From NCBI RefSeq assembly GCF_022201045.2, contig NC_068559.1:1054001-1118000 (forward strand): a DNA stretch of 64,000 nt. The letters are read 5' to 3'. The stretch is from Citrus sinensis (Eukaryota; Streptophyta; Magnoliopsida; Sapindales; Rutaceae). The notes beneath the pieces are model-generated. The model worked only from the letters and a program-made list of their open reading frames with translations, searched no databases and was not told where the DNA came from. The position numbers and the translations under genes were made by a program. Numbering within the stretch: position 1 is the stretch's first letter; every line of letters starts with the position of its first letter. Positions 37,512-49,539 of this stretch are shown in pieces.

Positions 37512-38958
37512 ATGAAGGTTACCAGGGGCAAAGGAGCAGTCAAGAAGGACAAAAATGAAGTAGTGAAGCCTGTTGAGGACAGGTTAGAACAAAATAAAAA
37601 TGACCCGAATGCATAGAAGAACATATTGGCTTATTAATCTCGATCCTATGCTATGCTACTTCATCCTTTTTGGTGATCTCAATTGGGCAATTGTCCCATC
37701 TCCTTGTTCTCAGAGCTGCAGGAAAGCGAAAGGCTGTGCTTAAAGCTAGTAGGAGTAGCAACAAGCGCACCAAGAATGTCAAGTCAGCAAAGAAAGACCC
37801 TAACAAGCCGAAGAGGCCTCCTAGTGCTTTTTTTGTTTTCCTGTAAGAGTCTCTCAATTTCAAATACTTTAGCAGAAAACTAGTTGAGCATTTTGAAGAT
37901 TTCCTCGTGTTAATATCATGTAAATGCTGCAGAGAAGAGTTCAGAAAGGTTTACAAACAAGAGCATCCCAATGTTAAAGCTGTCTCAGCTGTAAGCATCT
38001 ATCCATAATTATCATAATTCATTAACCTAATTTGATAAGACTTCTTATGTCGAGGAAGAAATTCATTTTGTCAATTGATGCTGTGATTGAAGGTGGGGAA
38101 AGCTGGGGGAGAGAAATGGAAGTCGCTGACTGATGCAGTAAGTTCCAAAATATCAACTGGAAGTTTCTTAAATTTGTTGGGGCTATTAATTTGAAGGCAG
38201 CAATAATGAATTCTGCAATCCCTTTTTCGAACTTTGCTTGGGACCAAAGATTAAGAAGGAGCACTGGATGGTGAAATTTGTCATATGCACCACTTGAATG
38301 ATGTGGCATGTTCGAAATTTACACATGAATTAGTTCATATAACTACTAATGCAAATATTAAATTAAGTGTGTAGTAAGTTCTTTTCTCTGTGATTAAGTT
38401 CTTGGGTTTGGAGAAGTTTATGCTAGTTGCTTATATCTTACCTCCGTCGGTGGTTCTTCAGGAAAAAGCCCCATTTGAAGCAAAAGCAGCAAAAAGGAAA
38501 TTGGATTATGAAAAGCTGATGACAGCATACAACAAGAAACAGGTTTGATTGAATCCCTTTTTTTTTTTATTGGTTTGGATTTGTTTCATTCCGTTTTCCT
38601 TTCGACTTCTCACTGGACTTGAATACATTTGGATCAGGAAAGTACTGAAGATGAAGATGAAGAGGAGTCTGAGAAGTCAAAATCCGAGGTGCATGACGAC
38701 GATGATGATGAAGAACTTGAAGAGGTAAGTATGTGTAAAATTCATATGTGACATATCGTTAGCATGAGGGAAGAATTTTTAAACTTCAGACTATTCTAAA
38801 AATGAAAGTACCGTAAATTTTACTATGAAATTGTCCCCAACTAAATCAAAGTACATATCTACGTATTATATTGAATTCTTTTCCGTTCTTTCTCCTTTGT
38901 TTCTGCATCTAATTCCAATTTGAATTGGCAGGAGGATGAAGAGGAGGACGACGACTAG
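37512..38958 (+). CDS. HMGB-type high mobility group protein
   Basis: Seven exons, 37512-37582, 37714-37842, 37933-37990, 38093-38137, 38462-38542, 38638-38724 and 38932-38958, encode 165 residues, in the range of plant HMGB1-4. A basic N-terminus (MKVTRGKGAVKKDKNE) precedes one HMG box at about residues 52-127: DPNKPKRPPSAFFVFL, then EHPNVKAVSAVGKAGGEKWKS and EKAPFEAKAAKRKLDYEK. An acidic tail (DEDEEESE, HDDDDDEELEEEDEEEDDD) follows. These nuclear proteins bend DNA in the minor groove and help assemble nucleoprotein complexes. Several exon ends divide the box at the places usual for plant HMGB genes. A strong acceptor at 37493-37494, 17 nt before the ATG, suggests a 5' UTR intron whose donor I could not fix. 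Which HMGB number it corresponds to is open. Confidence 0.92.
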
Positions 38959-39415
38959 ATTCAGGAGCGCCACTGGGTATAGTTCCTTTGCTTTATCCAG
39001 AAAAAATCCTGGACGTTGTATGACCATGCAGTTGGGTTATTTTGTGTTTTTAACTATAAAAGAATTCAACTCTTCGTTCTGCCAACTTGTAATGTAATGC
39101 TGGTACTGCATTCATCTGCAGTCTGCATATATACCTACTGTTTTGAGTAATGTTTTATATATGGTTACAGAGTTTGTATGTAATTTGATGTGGCCAACCA
39201 ACCCGACTCTTGTACAAATCAGTAATTACTAGTTGCTAATAAAGATAAGTCACCACTTGACACACGACAACTTATAGTGGAGCCGCATAATATGCCCTAT
39301 CAGTCTGTATCCCAACTTTGTATCCATACCATTATTGTTTTTATTTAATTCAAACTTTTTTTTTCAATTCACAATCAACTAGGTTTTAAAACAAAAATTT
39401 TATCTTGAGATTTAA

Positions 39416-40610
39416 GGGCTCGTTTGGTATGCTAGATTGGATCGGATCGGATCGGATTAGATAAGATAGGATTGGATTGGATAATACTGGATTATATATA
39501 ATATTATGTTGTGTTTGGTATGCCATGAGATTAGATAGTAATTAATAATATGTCTCATATATTAATTTATTAAAATCATCGTAAATTTACTTTAAAATGA
39601 CATGTAATATAATTTAACTTAAATCAATAATTATTGGTAAATTTATTAAAAAAATGCAAAATCTTCCCTTAATTTTTTTTAATATTTAACATGTTATAGT
39701 TTTTAGGGAAAATATCCACCGTCCACCTATTTTTTACACCTTTTTCAAAAATACACAATTCCTTCTTTTTTTGGCTGGAATCCACCCAAAGTTACATTTT
39801 TTTTCACTTTTCCACTTCCGTTTGGAATTCGTTAAGAAAACTAACGGAAACTTTAAAAAATGACCATTTTACCCCCAAAACGAAAATTACAATTTCACCT
39901 TAAAAATTACAAAAAATAATTAGATTAAATCTAATTATTTTCCCCATCGGTCAATAAATAAATTAATTCCATAACCATCAAATACATGTTTTTTTTTTAA
40001 ATATATCTGTAATTAGAATGCTAAATTATAATAGTAGTATTAAAAATAGCTCAATCTCACAAATCATCAATTGAATTTAAGATAAGTAGAGTTTTATTAT
40101 TAATTGAGTTATAATCTCTAGTAGTTAAGATTTTTTTGTACTTCATTAAAGTACCAATAATGATATTCATCATTAAATCTTATTATTTTTGGTATTTTTT
40201 AAGGTGATTGTAATTTTCGTTTTGGGGGTAAAATGGTCATTTTATTAAGTTTCCGTTAGTTTTCTTAACGGACTCCAAACGGAAGTGGAAAAGTGAAAAA
40301 AAATGTAACTTTAGGTGGATTCCAGCTAAAAAATGAAGGAATTGTGTATTTTTGAAAAAGGTGTAAAAAATAGGTGGACGGTGGATATTCCCTAGTTTTT
40401 AATCCCATGAATAGTAGAGGACAGAGTTTTATCATAGAAAATGTAATTCCAATGGTCCCCTTGGGATGAAATTTTGCCACTATTTGGATTAAGTGGTGAG
40501 CTCATTATTGTTATGTTATCTTTACTTTTTTTACACCAAACATGACATAAAGATTATTTTACACTAAAGTTATCCAATCCCATGATAAATAACTAAAACC
40601 AAACGGGGCC
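39416..40610. mobile_element. PIF/Harbinger-like MITE interrupted by another MITE
   Basis: Ends read GGGCTCGTTTGGTAT and, as complement of the right end, GGCCCCGTTTGGTTTT, flanked by TAA on both sides (39413-39415, 40611-40613). Removing the nested element at 39706-40392 leaves an original MITE of about 500 bp. The left end has a short GGATC/GGATT repeat run. No coding capacity. Confidence 0.75.
39706..40392. mobile_element. Mutator-like MITE nested in the Harbinger-like MITE
   Basis: A 687 bp foldback element with long inverted ends of roughly 180 bp: GGGAAAATATCCACCGTCCA on the left and TGGACGGTGGATATTCCC on the right. It is flanked by a perfect 9 bp duplication, TAGTTTTTA, at 39697-39705 and 40393-40401. 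The 9 bp length and long TIRs fit the Mutator superfamily. No coding capacity. Confidence 0.88.
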
Positions 40611-41357
40611 TAAGGATATAAAATGCCTGGCCTGGTATCACGTATCTTCTCAAAAGCTCAGGAGGAGAGGATTCTTATCCGAATCACAGAATTTTGAAGC
40701 AAAATGGGGCTCCATTCACTAAATGGAAGCCCAAAATTCTTTGCCCTTTAGTGTTATCATAAGTTCACCAAATTTCAAACATCTGTACAACTGAAGTTAA
40801 TAATAATGTACCCCAACATATGTAAATGATGAGTAAATAATACTTCGAGCAGAATAATTAATGGACCGTTATTGCTTTCTTTAATGATTAAAGGAAAACA
40901 AATTATAACATCATGTCTTGGATCTTGGGATAAATGGCAACCACTTTCTAGCCCATTATGTATTATCATACAGAAACTATAGAGAACAAATGCAGCTTTT
41001 AGCCACAAAACCTGAGATCCAGATCAAACTATGATCATGATACACACGTGTCGATGTTGGGACATGTCACGGAAAAGTGACAACCCGATTGGTCACACGG
41101 TCGTCGAGTGGACAACAATTGCCATCGTCATCATCACCATCATCAATAATAATCAAAAGCCCAAAAAAAAAAAAAAAAGGAGTTGTAAATAAAAATGAAA
41201 ATTAAAGTCACCCACCACAATTCCAACTTTTGGTTTCATAGTGTTTTTATGCGAATCATAGTTTAACCCACGATTGAATCTTTTATGATTGTAACGCATT
41301 ATCAATAGTCATTTCAAATGCCAGTCGAAATAAATTACAAAACAAAAATTAATAAAC

Positions 41358-41430
41358 GACCACAGTGGGAGTCGAACCCACGACCTTTTGATCCGAAGTC
41401 AAACGCGCTAATCCACTGCGCTATGCGGTC
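41358..41430 (-). tRNA. tRNA-Arg (anticodon UCG)
   Basis: 73 bp on the minus strand. Acceptor ends GACCGCA and TGTGGTC pair; the D-arm has AGTGGATTAGCG, the anticodon loop is CTTCGGA between TTTGA and TCAAA, and the T-arm holds GTGGGTTCGACTCCCAC. The loop places TCG at positions 34-36, reading CGA (Arg) codons. The B box GGTTCGACTCC is intact and no intron is present, so it is likely functional. Confidence 0.95.
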
Positions 41431-43378
41431 AGATTATTTAATAACCCCTAATTAATTATTCTTAAAAGATTAACTTCAATTTTCGAATGAGATTCCCAAT
41501 TTCTCATGATCAAACTGCTAACAGGAGAACATGGAATTTTTTTTTTTAAAAAAAAAAAATCATCAGAAATTGTGGATACATCGATTTTGAAAATTTTGAC
41601 CTCGGGGCTTGATGTCAATAGTGTTAAAATATAAACATTTTTAAGTACATATCCATATTATTAAATAAGAGCACCTTTAATTTATTTTTTTTCAAGATTA
41701 TACTGCAATCTACAGATAATTTAAAATGGGGTCACTAAAAGTTTAAAGTTTTATAGTTATATCATAACAAGAATTTGTCTTTTATAGTTTGGGGTTCTAT
41801 GTCAATAAAAAAGAGATCTACTCTTACCTAAAATTTATTCACAATGGAGGCCGATGAATTCCCAAAAGACTCGAACTCTCACTTTTATTGTTGAAAGTGA
41901 GGTACACCAACCACTGATATGGGTGTAGTTGGCGGCCTCAAATGTGAAATTGGTTTCGCGTTCTGTGGAAGAGATGTGAATGGCATAAAATTTTACTGAA
42001 AATTCAACCCAAGAAAAGAAAAAAAAGGTAAAATTATGATCTCCATTGAACCCGCAAAATGAACGTAATTAGGTAGCATTGTGCCCTATTTTTCAAGCAA
42101 CAAGCAAACAAGTACCGCCACTAAATCAAAATAAAAACAATTGATTGCAAGTCTAGCTAGAGTTCACTATTTACTATTCACTAACATCTTTTTGTCAAGG
42201 GAAAAGCAAAGCCCAGTTGATTATTTTAGGAAAATTTAGCTTAAGTGATAGCTTGTCAATTAAAGAATAATTAGTGGAGATGAAGACTTTAAATTAAATA
42301 CAAATCACAAAGTGGGATTATGTCTAATACTCGTTGATTAGAGACAAGGAAACCAATTATTAAACCTCAAAAAAGTTTATAATGACTTTGGTCGGCAAAG
42401 TCAATCAACTTTTGTCATTTACCTTCCACTTTAGAGGTAGGTTTTTCTTTTATAAATGTCCTTCTCCAATTAGAAAAATATCCAATGGCCTTGGTGCCCA
42501 ACATCTTGCAACATTTCATGAGAAAAAGAAAACTTTGATCATCACGATAGGTGCACAATATCAATACGTGTGAAGTACATAATGCAACACTACTACTGGG
42601 ATTCCGAAATGCAATTAATATTTATGCAAATGCGTGGAGTTTTACTTTTTACCCTACCAAGTAGCATAATAGTTTTAGAACAGATTAATATATATATATT
42701 AAAAAAAAAAAAACTTATCTTCAAATCAAATATTACAGACCATTATCTAATAGTTTTAGTTTTAGTTTTAGTTTTTGGTCATGCCTTGATCTCTCCGGCT
42801 CATTTCTTAATCTCCTGGGTTCCACAAAAAAGGCAAATAAATCAAATTCATATCTTACGAGTCATTGAAATTTGATCCTTCACAACGATCTACTGGTGCT
42901 AAACAGAAATGCATGCGCGTACGTCACTGTAAATGTTACGGCTTTGCCATTAATTTGCTCCCCTGGTAGTTGGCTTGTGACTCTCAGTCTCTTTTCTTTC
43001 TTTAAACGTAGCCGTGTGTGATGGATGGTATGGGTAGGGAGGCGTTAGCTACGGCCTATGAGTCAAAAGAAGACACCGAAACTTTCAAAAATTCATACAT
43101 TTTTTGGCGCAGCAGAGACAAAAAAGCAAAAATAGACAAAAATGCATGTGATCTTCTTCACGGTCACAGATTCCACCGTCCTGAAAATAAAGGATGCCAC
43201 ACGTGCGACGCTGACACATCCATTCGTGTGTGACAAGAAGGGCAGGCCGCTGGTTGCTGACGTTGGGAAGTGTAAGAATTTGTACAAAACTGCTTTAAGA
43301 TTTGTCAGTGCACACGTGTGACTCAGACCTCGTGTCTCGTGGCTGACCACTCAGTTGACTGTCTCTTTGATTCAATTG
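41431..43378. other. spacer between tRNA-Arg and the Mutator-like MITE
   Basis: No recognised gene. The part at about 42900-43340 is less AT-rich, holds a 71-codon open frame (43018-43233) and several ACGTG motifs including palindromic CACACGTGTG at 43311-43320, but has no protein similarity I know. Confidence 0.4.
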
Positions 43379-43388
43379 GCATATACCC

Positions 43389-44152
43389 GGGTAATTTTTA
43401 AAAACCTCCCCTGAGGTTTGAGGCTGTTGCAAGTAGATGGTAAAACTTATTTTATTTGTAAAAGACCCCCTACCGTTAGTTAAAATTTTCATTGACCAAC
43501 TGTTGATTTTAAAAAGATAATATTACCCCCAATAATAATTTATGTCAGTTAAAATTTCCTTAAAATCTTTAAAAAAATAAAATTACAAACTTAAAAAAAA
43601 TTATATTTTATATCAAATAATTAAGATTTGTAATTTTATTACAAACTTTAAAAAATTATATTTTTATATCAAATAATTAAGATTTTTAATTTTATTACAA
43701 ATTTAAAAAAAAAGTTTACGTCAGTTAAAATTTCCTTAAAATCTTAAAAAAATTAAAATTACAAACTTAAAAAAATTATATTTTTATATCAAATAATTAA
43801 GATTTGTAATTTTATTACAAACTTTAAAAAATTACATTTTTATATCAAATAATTAAGATTTGTAATTTTATTACAAACTTTAAAAAAATTATTTTAAGAT
43901 TTGTAATTTTATTTTTTTAAGATTTTAAGGAAATATCAATAACTTGATCATGGTGAAAATAATTATTTTAATTACTTATGAAATTGTAAATATTTAGAAT
44001 TATAAATATTGGGGGTAATATTGTCTTTTCAAAGTCAACAGTTAGTCAATAAAAATTTTAACTAACGGTAGGGGGTCTTTTACAAATAAAATGATTTTCA
44101 CCATCTACTTGCAACAGCCTCAAACCTCGGGGTAGGTTTTTAAAAATTACCC
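43389..44152. mobile_element. Mutator-like MITE with 10 bp target duplication
   Basis: A 764 bp foldback element. The left end begins GGGTAATTTTTAAAAACCTC and the right end is its near-perfect inverse. Inverted similarity runs for about 160 bp per side (GACCCCCTACCGTTAGTTAA and its complement). A perfect 10 bp repeat GCATATACCC flanks it at 43379-43388 and 44153-44162. The centre has several direct copies of an AT-rich unit containing AATTAAGATTTGTAATTTTA. No coding capacity. Confidence 0.9.
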
Positions 44153-44692
44153 GCATATACCCCTATCAAAGTCTTCAAACCCTTTTTCATCTTAGGGTGC
44201 TACAGACTCCCGGGTATGTTATTTTATGGCTCGAATATTTTTAGATGCTCGGAAAATTAACAAAATTTGGCCACCTAATTTTTTTTCATACAAGAAATAA
44301 AAAAAAATACCGTTAAAATATTAAAGGGTCTTACTAAGTTGGATCAGCTTCGTGTTCGGTGACGACCGCATGATTGTAAAGATAAATATTAAATATACAA
44401 TCATTATTATAATATGATGGTTATCGTCAATACTCTACCGGGAAATTAGTCTAACTTAACTACTGCCCTAATATTAAATTATCATAGCCGCAACCTTGAT
44501 TCTTGACTATTATTCGTATTCAAACGTAAAATTAAATAGATAAAAGAAATGACATTTACCCAACTTTATTTATCTATAAATCAATGTTTTATTATTTCTT
44601 TTATGAATAAAATAGGTCATGTCAGTCGAAAGGGTTTGGTGTATCAAATTTTGATCTGAAATCCACCTTTAAAATGATTCCTAACTCATCAG

Positions 44693-44871
44693 TGAATAAT
44701 TCAATCTTTGATTATTGAGTAACCAAACTATTCAATGCCATAGTTGTTTAGCAACCAATGGCTTTCTCAAGTCTCCACAATCTTATCTACGTCTCTCCTT
44801 ATCTCAATAATTGGTTGACGAATTATAAAAAGTCATTGTTTGGTTACTCAATAATCAAGATTGAATTATTC
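44693..44871. repeat. inverted repeat with about 35 bp arms
   Basis: GAATAATTCAATCTTTGATT and onward (44693-44728) is the near-perfect inverse of 44838-44871, one mismatch visible, separated by about 109 bp. It resembles a small MITE, but I could not find a clear target duplication. The RNA would fold into a hairpin. Confidence 0.6.
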
Positions 44872-45983
44872 CAAATTGATATGCATATCCAAAAGTGTTT
44901 GAATATTTCAAACCAGAATAACAAATACTGAGTTATATGTTCAAAAATTTCATATAATTCAAACCAAATTAATGTATATACTTTTAATAATTATAGAATA
45001 TTTGAAAATACATATTAAAGATAAGTTAACACCTTTTGAGCTCAAATCTATTTTGTAAAGAATTTCAACTTTTTTTTTTCATTTGTTCGACAATTGTGTA
45101 TATTCGACACATATCTCATCTTTATTAGGGCATTAAAAATACATGATTACATGCGATAAACTCAAGATTATGAAAAGGTGACAACTTCTGATAGGGAGGG
45201 ACATTACACGATTCTTATCCTATATGAACAATTAAATGATCAGAAAGAAAATTTTATGGATGTGGGAGCTCAAAGTCAATTTTGGTCCCCTTCAATCACA
45301 TTGAAGAAAATATAGGGTGAACGATTTGATAAGATAATGTGGTCCTTTTTCTTAACAATTACCTGAGACTTACAGGAAACATATTTATGCACCGCAAAAT
45401 GCGATCACCGTCTTCATTCATTCATTCATTGATGCCCCAATTGGCCTTGTGGCCCTCTCAATGATCAAGAGCCTTGCATCCTTAGTTAGTTTCCTAGGTT
45501 TATGATCGATTTGATCGAATGTTGTATACAATGTGGGCTGTTCAAATTTACATTTTGTAATGCGCAAACATCAAGTATATTCACATTAGTGCCGACAAAT
45601 AGTTATCATAATAAAAATTATTGGATGCGGTCACTCATATTTTATAAAGTACAATTTAGAATGATACAACTTTATTATATATGATATGTCGGACTTCGTT
45701 TTACTGCCAAACTATCATATATTGCTCTAATTAAAGTTTTGTATAGTGCGGACCACTACAAGGGATAAGAAATAATAACAATTTTATTAACCCTTGGAAA
45801 AATCATCGTCGGTATCAAAATTGGTGTCGGCAAGCCCGTAGAATGAGTGGCAGCACCAAACTGTCGATCCCACGCACAACCATATATCTATACGTCAAGA
45901 TTTAATCAACTCTTCACCATCTCTTTATAATGAATTTTTCTTGATAAAATGATAAGTACCTTTCATTAATTTGGTCACACAAA

Positions 45984-46166
45984 ATGAATGTGCCCAAATT
46001 AAAATGGCTTGGTTTCTATTTCGTCCTTTCTTGGCTTACCTTCATGGCTTCAACAAACGGTAGGGTCCGACAAAGAACCATCAATCGATTGATTTGGGTC
46101 GCACCCATGGGACCAATCGAAGGTCACGGCTCGTACAATTCGATTAGGTGGACCGGACACCTTTAG
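45984..46166 (+). CDS. possible small secreted peptide, 60 residues (hypothetical)
   Basis: An open frame starting MNVPKLKWLGFYFVLSWLTF encodes a basic start, a clear hydrophobic core and a small-residue stretch (MASTNG) like a signal-peptide cleavage site, then a basic Arg-rich part (RVRQRTINR) and a Gly/His-containing tail (APMGPIEGHGSYN). A TATAAT at 45926-45931 lies about 58 bp upstream, a plausible promoter spacing. The tail has the spacing P-x-G-P-x3-H that also occurs in CLE peptides, and a GP..GH string faintly like PIP peptides, but neither motif is complete. I do not recognise a family; chance is possible in this AT-rich spacer. Confidence 0.3.
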   Translation: MNVPKLKWLGFYFVLSWLTFMASTNGRVRQRTINRLIWVAPMGPIEGHGSYNSIRWTGHL

Positions 46167-49100
46167 CTAGCTGGCCAGCTCGCTCTGGCTCAGTGGCACA
46201 TATATAGTTTTGAAACCTTGAATTATTGTGTTATGTAGTGCAAATTTGGCAATGGGTCAGTGACTACTGAGTAGTGACCAATTTTGCCAAGTAACTAAAA
46301 TAATAGTGCTAAATCAATCGATATGGGACAGAAAGAAAGGACACGACGTGGACATTTTAATTTGTTTTTGAGCAATTGTACTGTCACCTCACACGTGTTG
46401 TGGGGCATTACAAAATTATAAAAAGGAAAGAGACCGATATATAATATATATATTTATATATACATACATATACAAATTCATTCTTTGCAATTATTTTAAA
46501 GAATTTAATTGAGTTTCGACAATGATTTGGTCACGCTCGTGCATGATCTTCAGTGCCAACTACAAAAGATTGGTAGATTGTGTATATTGGATTATAAATT
46601 AAATAAATAAAATATATAAATGAGAGCAACTTACTCTGATATTTTAATCAAGATAGCGACGGGGTAGCAGAACAAATTGCAATTGCAAAATTTTGTCAAT
46701 GACGGGTCTTATTTTAGATAGATTCGAAAGCTTAGAAGAGTTAATTTATTAAGTAACTCGAAATTTTAGAATACAAAAGCAAGGTTAGTTCTAACAAGTA
46801 ACAGAATCAAAAAATTAATTTATTCTTTTAAATTAAAGAACGAGAGAGAGAGAGAGAGAGAGGGAGGGAGGGAGGTTGATTTGAGATCAACAGTGAGTGA
46901 GAATTAGGGCAATGAGGAATGTTACACAAAATGGATTAATCAGCACATCTTGATTTTTAAAGTCAATTAAGTGAAGAGTTAATAGGAAAGAGAGCTAACG
47001 CACAAACACATGATGTGATTCTCTCATGAGAGAAAAGCTTTTATGGTGTAATAATGCCAATACATGAAAAAAGGAGATGTGGGAACTTCTTAAGGATCAT
47101 TATTTTATGAGTTGTCTAGTGGGTGGAGAGCTTAATGTCCCTAAATGGGGACCATGTGGAGGAACATGGTATCATCACCCTCATATTAAAGATCAAAAAC
47201 CATGGCTATAATTGCATGCTACTCTTCTCATTATACTTTTGGTTGTTAAGCTAGCTAGCTAGCTTTATGTAAATTATACATCTTATTTTATTAGGCTTCA
47301 GTTGTGGGATCAATGAAGAAGGCTGAGAAACTTAGTGATTAATAATGCCAATGGAAAGCAGGGTTTTGGCTTAAGTACATTTTAATATAATGCATGCTAA
47401 TCAATCAAAGACAATAACGAAGGAAACACACTAGCTTTTCATCCAACTTTTATATATTTTTACAAAGGGGGAGTACAAAAATTTATTAGTTTTCCCAATG
47501 GTTAGATTTATACTTTATAAATTATAATGTTTGCGCATGAGAAGAACTTTGCATCTGCATAACTTAATTTGATATATATCGGTTCCATTTAAAATTGAGT
47601 ACAATTTAAAGAAGATATGTACTCACTAGAAAATTTTTTTATGTGTTTGTAATATAGAATTTTGTTGGTTTCTTAACCACCGAAGGATCCCACTCCTACC
47701 AAACATTGAATCAAGAGATCTCATATAATCTATAGAAGCCAGACAGAAAAATGTTGGGCAACTTGATTAACAAGTAATTAGAGGTACCAATGCTAGTTAG
47801 CATGCCTTAATCGATAGTTAAACTTAGGGCTTGTTTGTTAAAAGTTTAAAATCTAAAATTTTATTAATTTTAAATTTTACTTATTTGTTTTTTTATAACT
47901 TCTATCTGTTTTTTAGATATTTACATCTGAATAAATTTAAAATTAATAAAATTTTATAACTTTTATCTAATTTTTTATATAATTTTATTCAAACTCATTT
48001 GGACTTTAAAAAAATTAGACCCATTTAAATTTTAGACAAAAAAAAACCAATCTTATCTTAATCTTAAAAGTTAAAAAAGACTGAAAATTTAATGCGTCCA
48101 CTTATGAAAAAAAAAAAAGAGAGTTTAAAATTTATAGCCGCAACAAGGAGAAGAAAAATTTCCAACACCTAAAAAAAAAAAAAAAGAGTGCGTTTAATTT
48201 AAATATTTAATTTGTTTTATACAGATGTGGGCCAAGAGTACACATGCATCCTTGGGAAAGGTCAAGTGGCAAAATGGAAAAGATTGGAAAGTGAAGTATA
48301 TCCCTCCATACTTTATATTTTTCTTTTTGTAGAATGTTGCATCCATGCTTTTTTTTTTTTTTTTTTTTAATATGAAGCATATTCTAATTCATAAAGAGGC
48401 AGAAGGAATGAGGGCCACAGAAGTGCTTCTTGATCAACTCCATTTTTTTCCTTTTTTTTTTTTTGGCCCCCTAGATGGGATTGGCATTATAATGTAACCC
48501 ATGTGGCACATGTATGTCACCATGCCAACATACCCCTTTGATCCTTTTGAAGGGGAAAATAAATAAATAAATCATGCACCTCTATTTTTCTAAAAGCTGC
48601 AGATTAAGGAAACACTTGCGAATTTGAATTTGTGATGATATCATTTAATATAGTAAAAAATACTATATAAAAAAAAAAAGAGGTAAAGTAAATTGATCAT
48701 ATAATATAACCCAATTAAGGCTAGCTAGGGATGTTATTTTCATTCACAAATTTCTTATCTTGGCTTAATGTTAACCCGCGTGTACCTATTAAAAGAAAGT
48801 TCATCACTAATTAAACAAATACTAATACTGCACTTACATCACATGTGCATGCTAACGTGTATCTACGTATGTGAGTTGTTCTTCTTCTTTTTAAAAATAA
48901 TTTATACTAAATTCGATTGATATCTGTCAAGACCAACTCACAAAGTAACATACATCAGATTGACAATTTTTTTTTAAATATTATTAAACTGTAATTTATT
49001 GATACAAAGTTAGAAAAATTATTTTTCCTGAATCAATCTAGATAGGTCAATTATTGTGCAGTCTAGATAAAATGAATATAAAATACTTTTTTACAACTAG

Positions 49101-49539
49101 AAAAAAATTTCTCCTAAATAAACACACGGGAGCGAAGTTTTTTTTTGTTTTTTAATATGGTGCGAAATTTTATTAAGAAAGAATACAGAAACATTCATTT
49201 AAAATGATACAGAAACATTCTTCCCAAGTATGCTTGTGCAAATTCTGATGAATTGATACAGGTGAATCATCCCACCAATTATAAACATTAAGTTTTAACC
49301 TCAAATTAATAAGACTATAAGCCACTGAATTTCCCTCTCAATAGATATATGAATTAGTAAAATGTATTTAAAAAATAAGTCTAAATAATTCAACCATCTG
49401 ATACACAGACGCCACGGCGACCTGAATTTAATACTTGTAAGATAAATTAAATCCCAATTTGAGTCACTCTCTAACTAAATAAAATGCCAACCTTTCAAAG
49501 GTGAAAGCGCAATACCCTTTAAAATAGCATATATCTCTG

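Noticed and set aside
41358-41430. Functional link between tRNA-Arg and ATE1, which uses Arg-tRNA
   Set aside because: Plant genomes have dozens of tRNA-Arg genes; closeness on the chromosome (16 kb, unrelated genes between) is no evidence of a link.
47090-47200. Possible microRNA precursor (ACCATGT..ACATGGT hairpin)
   Set aside because: The stem is only 7 bp and no known plant microRNA sequence was recognised.
47826-48200. Possible MITE starting TTAGGGCTTGTTTG
   Set aside because: Only one end-like sequence is visible; the AT-rich inside gives many spurious matches.
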